A DNA stretch of 23,073 bases from Chloroflexota bacterium. GTDB lineage: Bacteria > Chloroflexota > Dehalococcoidia > SM23-28-2 > RBG-16-64-32. Positions 18,595-23,073 of the stretch are shown piece by piece. The DNA lies in NCBI GenBank assembly GCA_022564695.1, contig JADFKX010000011.1, positions 1 to 23,073 of the forward strand, read 5' to 3'. The notes under the pieces were generated by a model. The model was not told where the DNA came from. It worked only from the letters and a program-made list of their open reading frames with translations, and made no database searches. The position numbers and the translations under genes are program-made. Numbering within the stretch: position 1 is the stretch's first letter; each line of letters starts with the position of its first letter.

Positions 18595-20066
18595 TGGGAA
18601 GGGGCGGCGAGGGCCAACGCCCCAGCTACGTCCTCCTCCTCACTACGGTCTGTCTGGGCGGCGTCCTGGCGCCGCTCAACTCAACCATGCTGGCCGTGGC
18701 GCTGCCGGAGATCCGCAGCGCCTTTTCGGTGAGCCTCGCGGAGATCGGCTGGCTGGTCTCCGCCTACCTGATCGCGATGGCGGTGGCCCAGCCTCTGGGC
18801 GGCCGGCTGGGCGATCAGCTTGGCCGGGCGAGGGTGTTCAGGGCGGGGCTGGTCGCCTTCCTGGCGCTGTCGTTGGCGACGGCGCTGGCGCCCAGCTTCA
18901 CCGTGCTCGTCCTCTTTCGCACCGGACAGGCGCTCGTCGGGGCGATGGTCATCCCGAACGGGATGGCGATGCTCAGGGAGTCCGTGCCGGTGAACAAGCT
19001 TGGCATGTCCATGGGGCTCGCGGGGTCGGCGATCTCCTTCTCAGCCGCCGCTGGGCCACTGCTGGGAGCCGGGCTGCTGCTGGCGGGATCCTGGCGGTTG
19101 CTGTTCCTGGTCAACGTGCCGCTGGTGGGGCTGGCGCTGGCCAGTCTGGCGCTGTTGAGCTACCCGGACACGGGGGCGCGTAAGAAGTTTGCGCTCGATT
19201 GGGTCGGCGCGATGGCGTTCGCAGCCCTGCTTGTGTCTGTGACCGTCTTGCTGAACTCTCTGAGTGGGGGGCAGAGCAGCTACCTGCTCGGGGCGGGCAG
19301 TATCGGCCTGCTGGCCTTTTCGGGCCTCTTCCTGCACCGGCAGCTCTCAAGCTCCACGCCCATCGCCGAATGGAAGCTGTTCCGCAACCGCTCTTACGCG
19401 GCAGCGACTACCTACATCATGCTCAATAACCTTGTGATGTACACCACGCTCCTCTCGATCCCGTTCTTCGTCAAGGAGGTGCAGAACAAGGGGGACGTGG
19501 CTACCGGCACGTTGCTAGCGGCGATGTCTCTGCTGATGGTGTTCGTTGCGCCTCTAAGCGGGCGCATATCGGATAGGCTGGGGCGACGGCTCCCTGCGGT
19601 CGCGGGCAGCCTCGTCGTGCTCGCTGCGGTGTTGTTGATCCTGGTGGGCCTAGACCGGAACGTATCGTACGGGTACCTGGCGGCGAGCCTGGCGGTATTG
19701 GGGTTGGGCGTGGGGCTAGGCTTCGGTGCGGCCAGCACGGCCGCCATCGAAGCGGCGCCCAGGGAGCTTGCCGGGGCGGCCGCGGGCACCAGTTCGATGA
19801 TGCGTTACCTGGGCAGCATCATCGGAGTGGGGATACTGGGAGCAGTGCTGAGCAGCGGCGAGGCCGTACCCGGCGTGGGGCTGTTCCGTCTGATGTTCGC
19901 GATCCTGGCAGTGACGGCGGCGCTCGCCACTGTGGCCGCCGCCTTTATTCACCGCTTCCCGCCGGAGAGCCACGGTCCGCCGCCTAAGCCGGTCTCCGCC
20001 GGGCCCGACCTGCCTGCCGGTAGGCACGGCGCCACCGGCGTGCCGGTCTCCTATCCCAAGCCCTGA
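18594..20066 (+). CDS. MFS drug exporter, DHA2 (EmrB/QacA-like) family
   Basis: The 490-residue product has about 14 hydrophobic segments, the number typical of DHA2 proton-driven exporters. The first helix carries LAPLNSTMLAVALPEI, a version of the usual L-D-x-T-x-V-N-V-A-L-P. Loop 2-3 carries the MFS signature GGRLGDQLGRARV, and helix 5 has the GPLLGAGLL antiporter-type motif. The last 40 residues form a Pro/Gly-rich cytoplasmic tail. The ATG shares one base with the preceding stop (TGATG), and GGAGG lies 4 nt before it, so the two genes are coupled. The likely role is export of a hydrophobic compound across the inner membrane; specificity cannot be read. It converges on the YihY gene with only 15 nt between stops. 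Confidence 0.92.
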   Translation: MGRGGEGQRPSYVLLLTTVCLGGVLAPLNSTMLAVALPEIRSAFSVSLAEIGWLVSAYLIAMAVAQPLGGRLGDQLGRARVFRAGLVAFLALSLATALAPSFTVLVLFRTGQALVGAMVIPNGMAMLRESVPVNKLGMSMGLAGSAISFSAAAGPLLGAGLLLAGSWRLLFLVNVPLVGLALASLALLSYPDTGARKKFALDWVGAMAFAALLVSVTVLLNSLSGGQSSYLLGAGSIGLLAFSGLFLHRQLSSSTPIAEWKLFRNRSYAAATTYIMLNNLVMYTTLLSIPFFVKEVQNKGDVATGTLLAAMSLLMVFVAPLSGRISDRLGRRLPAVAGSLVVLAAVLLILVGLDRNVSYGYLAASLAVLGLGVGLGFGAASTAAIEAAPRELAGAAAGTSSMMRYLGSIIGVGILGAVLSSGEAVPGVGLFRLMFAILAVTAALATVAAAFIHRFPPESHGPPPKPVSAGPDLPAGRHGATGVPVSYPKP

Positions 20067-20081
20067 GGTATAGGACCGTCG

Positions 20082-21050
20082 TTAGGAGCGCGACCCCTTT
20101 CCGCCGTTCGGATCGGAGACGACTAACGACCGCAGCAGGGTGACGATCCGTTGACGCAGCGGTACGGGCGGCTTCCCACCGTTATCCGGGTAGTCGCCGC
20201 GTAGCACACGGGGGTACTCGGACGCTACCTCGGCGCCGAATAGCAGGATGATTGAGCTGATGTATATCCAGAACAAGAAGGAGGCCACCGCGCCGAGAGA
20301 GCCGTACACGACATCGTAGCTGCCGAAGTTCTCCAGGTAGAAAGTGAAGCCTATTTTCCCTACTTCAAACAGTACCGCGGCAACCAGGGCGCCCAGCCAC
20401 ACATCTTGCGGCCTGACCTTTGTTGCCGGCACCACCCAGTACATCACGGTGAAAGCGATGAACGATAGCCCAAAGGGGATCAGATAGGAGGCGGCGTCCC
20501 AGCCCAGGCCCGCACTCTCCGCGAACTCTCCCAGGACGGCGATGTCGCCGCTATAGGCCCGGACGGTGCGCAGGAAGGTGGTGGCGATCACCGAAGCGAG
20601 GAAGAAGAAGCCCATTCCCATGACCATCGTCAGGTCCAGGAGCTTCTGCTGTACGAAGGGCCGCTGATGCTCCAGGTCGTAGGCGGTGTTAATGGAGCGC
20701 CGGATGATCCCGAACATATTGCTGCCCGACCAGGCCATGCCGAGGAGGCCGAACGCACCCAGGGCGCCGCTGCCAACCCCGGCGACGCCCTGCACGGCCT
20801 CCGTCACATCGTCCCTTCCTTCGTCCTCTGTCAGAGGCAGCAAGTCCAGTACGCCATCGATAATCTCTTGCTGCAAGGCGCTGTTCTGGAGGAACAGGCC
20901 AAGGACGCCCACCAGGAATATCAACAGGGGGAAGAGGGAGAAGAGGACGTAGTAAGAGATGGCGGCCGCCATCTGAGTGCAGTTGTCGTCGAAGAACTCT
21001 TCCACCGAGCGGCGGGAGAGCAGGATGGCCGTCTTTAAGAGGCTGCGCAT
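20082..21050 (-). CDS. YihY/BrkB family inner-membrane protein
   Basis: The 322-residue product has about six membrane helices and the YihY/BrkB signatures: DDNCTQMAAAISYYVLFSLFPLLIFL near the start (residues 20-46), the central GLLGMAWSGSNMFGIIRRSINTAYDLEHQRPFVQQKL, and YGSLGAVASFLFWIYISSIILLFGAEVASEY near the end. The family was once called ribonuclease BN in error; its true role in the membrane is not settled. The C-terminus is cytoplasmic and basic. GGGGGA lies 3 nt before the ATG at 21050, a close but possible ribosome site. TGG TATCAT (21116-21108) is a possible extended -10. Repeat copies A and B lie upstream in the direction from which it would be transcribed. Confidence 0.9.
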   Translation of the reverse strand: MRSLLKTAILLSRRSVEEFFDDNCTQMAAAISYYVLFSLFPLLIFLVGVLGLFLQNSALQQEIIDGVLDLLPLTEDEGRDDVTEAVQGVAGVGSGALGAFGLLGMAWSGSNMFGIIRRSINTAYDLEHQRPFVQQKLLDLTMVMGMGFFFLASVIATTFLRTVRAYSGDIAVLGEFAESAGLGWDAASYLIPFGLSFIAFTVMYWVVPATKVRPQDVWLGALVAAVLFEVGKIGFTFYLENFGSYDVVYGSLGAVASFLFWIYISSIILLFGAEVASEYPRVLRGDYPDNGGKPPVPLRQRIVTLLRSLVVSDPNGGKGSRS

Positions 21051-21107
21051 CGTCCCCCGCGACCAGGCCGCTGGAATCGATCTAGTGAGGTCACCATGTA
21101 CGGAGGA

Positions 21108-21116
21108 ATGATACCA
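21108..21116 (-). promoter_or_regulatory. Possible extended -10 for the YihY gene
   Basis: The minus strand reads TGG TATCAT with the hexamer at 21113-21108, about 57 nt before the ATG. There is no clear -35. Weak. Confidence 0.3.
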
Positions 21117-21237
21117 GAACCCGTGGGGGCCAGGCTCCCAGCCGGTTGACGGCGTCCAGCCCCGTGTCTTGTAACACTCGACTCCCGAATCGCGCTAACT
21201 CAGGTGCTCAGGGCGAACTACGTTGTGGGCGCCGCCG

Positions 21238-21270
21238 CGATTGGGCGCCTGGGCGGTGCAGGTGTCAACG
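21238..21270 (-). repeat. 33-bp dispersed repeat, copy A
   Basis: The most divergent copy: 28 of 33 positions match copy D. On the minus strand it reads TTGACA (21268-21263), 17 nt, CCCAAT (21245-21240). It lies about 190 nt upstream of the YihY start. Confidence 0.7.
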
Positions 21271-21331
21271 ACAAAAGAAGAACCCCCCGGCGTGGATATT
21301 CGTGGTTGACGCCAACGGCCACGTCGAGGGG

Positions 21332-21349
21332 CTACCCTGGGGAGGGTAG
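21332..21349. promoter_or_regulatory. 7-bp hairpin between repeat copies A and B
   Basis: CTACCCT (21332-21338) and AGGGTAG (21343-21349) form a perfect stem with a GGGG loop on the plus strand and CCCC on the minus strand. No T-run follows directly. It could be a weak terminator or the end of a small RNA. Confidence 0.4.
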
Positions 21350-21408
21350 TGCGTGATGCACCAAATGGTTAAACGCCTTCAGAGCCGCTTAGGTTATCGG
21401 CGTCGCCG

Positions 21409-21441
21409 ATATCGTGTGCCTGGGCGGGGCGGCTGCCAACG
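21409..21441 (-). repeat. 33-bp dispersed repeat, copy B
   Basis: Very similar to copy C through the TGTGCC-YGGGCGGGG-YGGCTG core and on into CAACGAGG. On the minus strand it reads TTGGCA (21439-21434), 17 nt, CACGAT (21416-21411). A promoter here would transcribe toward copy A and the YihY gene, away from the helix-turn-helix gene. Confidence 0.8.
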
Positions 21442-21507
21442 AGGGGCGCTACCGCGACTCGAAGCTCCCAACCCTTTGGTCCGGCCACAGGCATACCCCA
21501 GATCTAG

Positions 21508-21537
21508 TTGACACGATTTGTCATCGGAATCTAGAAT
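21508..21537 (+). promoter_or_regulatory. Consensus promoter of the helix-turn-helix gene, with internal dyad
   Basis: TTGACA (21508-21513), an 18-nt spacer and TAGAAT (21532-21537) give a start near 21544. TGACA (21509-21513) and TGTCA (21519-21523) form an inverted repeat around CGATT that overlaps the -35, a good place for an operator and possibly for autoregulation. Confidence 0.7.
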
Positions 21538-21600
21538 ACTGGCACCATACGCATAGGCTTGGCAAAGGCTAAGGATTGGGAACGGCCTACGCAGCAACAC

Positions 21601-21606
21601 AGGAGG
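21601..21606 (+). promoter_or_regulatory. Ribosome binding site that fixes the helix-turn-helix gene start
   Basis: AGGAGG lies 6 nt before GTG 21613, favouring it over the in-frame ATG at 21628. Confidence 0.85.
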
Positions 21607-21612
21607 CCATAG

Positions 21613-22140
21613 GTGCCGCTCGTATCTATGAAGGAAGCGGTCCGCATTCTAGGCGTCTCTCACGAGACGATTAGGAGGCGTATACGCAATGGTACGCTTC
21701 AGGGCCATAAGGTACCCACGCTTCGGGGCGAGGCATGGAGGGTGGAGGTGCCTGATGCCTCCCGCGAAGCTTCCTCAACTGCGGGCCCGCCATCCGGGCC
21801 GTCTCTCGGGGAGGCAGATGGGCTGAGGGCCCTGGTGACGACCTTGGAGCGGGAGCTAGACTCCCGCCGCCAGGAGGCCCAGCAGCTTCACCAGGAAATC
21901 CAACAACTGCACGTTCTCCTCCGACAAGCGCTGGATCTCGTGGCTGGCCCTCGCCGCGAGGCCATGCCTCACGAGGCGAAGGAGAGTGATCGCTCGGCAC
22001 CGCGGAGAGTAGTACCGGCCTACAGACCGGCGCAGGAGGAGGGATCATTGCCGCCACTGGAGGAGGCGGATGAGTCGCGGCCACGGTGGTGGGCGCTTGG
22101 CGTCCAGATGGACTCCTCAGAGGAGACCCGACGGAAGTAA
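21613..22140 (+). CDS. Excisionase/MerR-type helix-turn-helix protein with coiled coil
   Basis: The product has 175 residues. Residues 3-48 (LVSMKEAVRILGVSHETIRR, then RIRNGTLQGHKVP and a short wing ending WRVEVPD) form a small winged helix-turn-helix like those of excisionase/MerR-type proteins. Residues about 67-113 form a charged coiled coil (LERELDSRRQEAQQLHQEIQ then QLHVLLRQAL), followed by a polar low-complexity stretch and a PRWWALG segment near 157-163. I recall similar HTH plus LHVLLRQA-type architectures in Chloroflexota and mobile elements, where their function is undefined. DNA binding as an oligomer is likely. The start is GTG with AGGAGG. Its own consensus promoter carries a dyad. 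Repeat copies B and C flank the gene, so it may bind them, which is a guess. Confidence 0.8.
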   Translation: MPLVSMKEAVRILGVSHETIRRRIRNGTLQGHKVPTLRGEAWRVEVPDASREASSTAGPPSGPSLGEADGLRALVTTLERELDSRRQEAQQLHQEIQQLHVLLRQALDLVAGPRREAMPHEAKESDRSAPRRVVPAYRPAQEEGSLPPLEEADESRPRWWALGVQMDSSEETRRK

Positions 22141-22198
22141 GGCGAAAAGCGAGGCCTACCGCGACACGCGACTGCGCAGGAGCTACGCTGAGTCAGGT

Positions 22199-22231
22199 AC
22201 TTCGTGTGCCCGGGCGGGGTGGCTGTCAACG
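22199..22231 (-). repeat. 33-bp dispersed repeat, copy C
   Basis: It starts 59 nt after the helix-turn-helix stop and lies 23 nt before the cupin 3' end. On the minus strand it reads TTGACA (22229-22224), 17 nt, CACGAA (22206-22201). Transcription from it would run antisense into the helix-turn-helix gene. A CTACCGCGAC string occurs both just before copy C (22157-22166) and just after copy B (21449-21458), so the similarity extends beyond the 33 bp. Confidence 0.8.
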
Positions 22232-22253
22232 AGGTGGGAGCTTCTTAGGCGCT

Positions 22254-22814
22254 TTACCCGTTCTCCTTCGAGCCAGCTTGGATCAACACGAAGGACACCA
22301 CGCAGGGCCTGTCGCTACGGTTGCGCCAAGCGTGCATGGTACCTCGCTGCACGACGCAGTCGCCAGGCTTCAGATGCACTTCGCTATCATCGAGTTCAAG
22401 CCAGATGTCGCCAGAGAGGACCACACCGAAGTCGATCGTCGGTGTCTTGTGCATGCCAAGCCGGGAGAGGTCGGCATGGGCCAGGAAGTCAGGTATCTTC
22501 TCGTTCAGCTCCGCGATCAGGTCATTGATATCGACATCGGAAGGCGCTGTCGCGTCTGGAGGGAACTCAACCACTCTCCAGTGGACACCACCGGGTGGCG
22601 GCACGAGGTTGGAGTTACGATCAAGATCGCCGCCGTCGGCTGGACTCTTTGGCGGTGACCCTAGATGCCATACATCGGTCTGCTTCAGGCGGCCGGCTAG
22701 CTCAAGCGTCACCGAGCGCGGTGGTGGGCCATCGCTTACGAAGGTTGACTTCCCCTCTGAGTCGATGCCTGTCACAACCCGCCTTACCTCCGAAGCGGCG
22801 TTAGTATCAGCCAT
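22254..22814 (-). CDS. Cupin-domain protein
   Basis: The product has 186 residues. The N-terminal 90 residues (RRVVTGIDSEGKSTFVSDG...VTLELAGRLKQTDVWHLG...PPGGVHWRVVEFPP) form an outer strand region common in stand-alone cupins. The cupin core lies at about 120-176: HKTPTIDFGVVLSGDIWLELDD (122-143) is motif 1, with His122 and Asp128 as possible metal ligands in place of the usual HxH...E, and PGDCVVQRGTMHAWRNRS (150-167) is motif 2 with His161. Metal binding is therefore uncertain. The family includes isomerases, dioxygenases and sugar-modifying enzymes; the substrate is unknown. The ATG start has AAGGAGG (22828-22822) 7 nt upstream. Repeat copy D supplies a promoter-like sequence about 60 nt upstream. 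Confidence 0.85.
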   Translation of the reverse strand: MADTNAASEVRRVVTGIDSEGKSTFVSDGPPPRSVTLELAGRLKQTDVWHLGSPPKSPADGGDLDRNSNLVPPPGGVHWRVVEFPPDATAPSDVDINDLIAELNEKIPDFLAHADLSRLGMHKTPTIDFGVVLSGDIWLELDDSEVHLKPGDCVVQRGTMHAWRNRSDRPCVVSFVLIQAGSKENG

Positions 22815-22869
22815 TGTCCAACCTCCTTGTCCTGGTAGAGTGCGCCAGTCGGCCCTCGCTGCGATGCTG

Positions 22870-22902
22870 CGATTGTGCGCCTGGGCTGGGCGGCTGTCAA
22901 CG
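22870..22902 (-). repeat. 33-bp dispersed repeat, copy D, likely cupin promoter
   Basis: On the minus strand this copy reads TTGACA (22900-22895), a 17-nt spacer and CACAAT (22877-22872). Transcription would begin near 22865, giving the cupin gene a leader of about 50 nt with a strong ribosome site. Of the four copies it has the best -35/-10 pair and the most suitable downstream gene. Confidence 0.75.
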
Positions 22903-22907
22903 TGGCG

Positions 22908-23073
22908 CTAACGGCCCGTTGAGCCGCGTCCCGGTCTCAACCACCAGGCCAAGCCCCCTAATGATATTGGTATCAGGTATGAGATAGGCGACAGATCGAA
23001 GGCGATGATGGCGATGCTGAGGCCGACGCGCACAGCGCTGAAGATGAACACCGCGGCGACCAGGAATCCCACT
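22908..23073 (-). CDS. C-terminal end of a membrane protein, 5' end outside the window
   Basis: The last 54 codons of a minus-strand gene end at TAG 22910-22908. The visible part has two hydrophobic stretches, FLVAAVFIFSAVRVGLSIA then IIAFDLSPISYLIPISLGGLA, followed by a short basic tail (WWLRPGRGSTGR). This is typical of the end of an integral membrane protein; the family cannot be named from so little. Its stop lies 6 nt from repeat copy D, so the repeat sits in the gap between this gene and the cupin gene. Confidence 0.6.
   Translation of the reverse strand, partial: VGFLVAAVFIFSAVRVGLSIAIIAFDLSPISYLIPISLGGLAWWLRPGRGSTGR

Larger units (their letters stand above)
21051..21612. other. 562-nt intergenic region with repeats and divergent promoters
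   Basis: It separates YihY (minus) from the helix-turn-helix gene (plus). It holds repeat copies A and B, a 7-bp hairpin (21332-21349), a possible gene remnant near 21290-21349, and a strong plus-strand promoter. No complete gene was recognised. Confidence 0.6.

Noticed and set aside
21238..22902. The four repeats as a CRISPR array
   Set aside because: Unit distances are about 171, 790 and 671 nt with genes between them, and the copies differ from each other.
22870..22925. Repeat D plus flank as an integron attC site
   Set aside because: GTTGAGC fits the 3' core, but no proper RYYYAAC partner and no convincing attC-like fold is seen, the other copies lack the cores, the genes face both ways and no integrase is present.

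Overview
The window looks like chromosomal DNA of a GC-rich bacterium, most likely a Chloroflexota member of the Dehalococcoidia type. This is an inference from gene style, not a database result. The clues are a YvcK-family protein with two N-terminal membrane helices, a lone family-5 solute-binding protein beside secG, a Pro/Thr-repeat lipoprotein, a TreT-type trehalose synthase, frequent GTG starts, and several genes whose -10-like box sits only a few bases before the start codon.

Layout. 1-2446 (minus): a zinc-dependent alcohol dehydrogenase, larE, and a zinc-ribbon protein cut by the window edge. 2579-3271 (plus): rplY/ctc with an intrinsic terminator. 3324-4289 (minus): fmt. 4363-4971 (plus): a Pro/Thr-linker lipoprotein. 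4968-10591 (minus): a tight run gatB > yvcK > secG > solute-binding protein > SAM hydroxide adenosyltransferase, with gaps of 36, 26, 21 and 9 nt. 10818-11537 (minus): a glycerophosphodiester phosphodiesterase. 11892-13952 (plus): a three-domain fusion of nucleotidyltransferase, CDP-alcohol phosphotransferase and HAD phosphatase. 14087-15538 (minus): a TreT-like trehalose synthase. 15844-16749 (minus): tRNA-Leu(GAG), tRNA-Cys(GCA), an O-methyltransferase and tRNA-Leu(TAA). 16933-20066 (plus): a PEP-utilising-domain protein coupled to a DHA2-type MFS exporter. 20082-21050 (minus): a YihY/BrkB membrane protein. 21051-23073: an accessory-looking stretch with a helix-turn-helix/coiled-coil protein, a cupin, the end of a membrane protein, and four same-direction copies of a 33-bp sequence.

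How the genes fit together. The most striking part is 10.8-15.5 kb. The fusion protein has the domains expected to make di-myo-inositol phosphate or a related phosphodiester solute: CDP-activation, phosphodiester formation and, unusually, a complete HAD phosphatase that could remove the leftover phosphate. It converges on a trehalose synthase, so the two genes may form a compatible-solute locus. The fusion gene is preceded by a possible peptide-coding leader and by inverted repeats that can fold in mutually exclusive ways. The second unusual element is the 33-bp repeat. On the minus strand it reads as a TTGACA/17-nt/CACAAT promoter, and its copies lie between the genes at the right end.

All product names come from reading motifs and remembered family features. 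No search or folding program was run.
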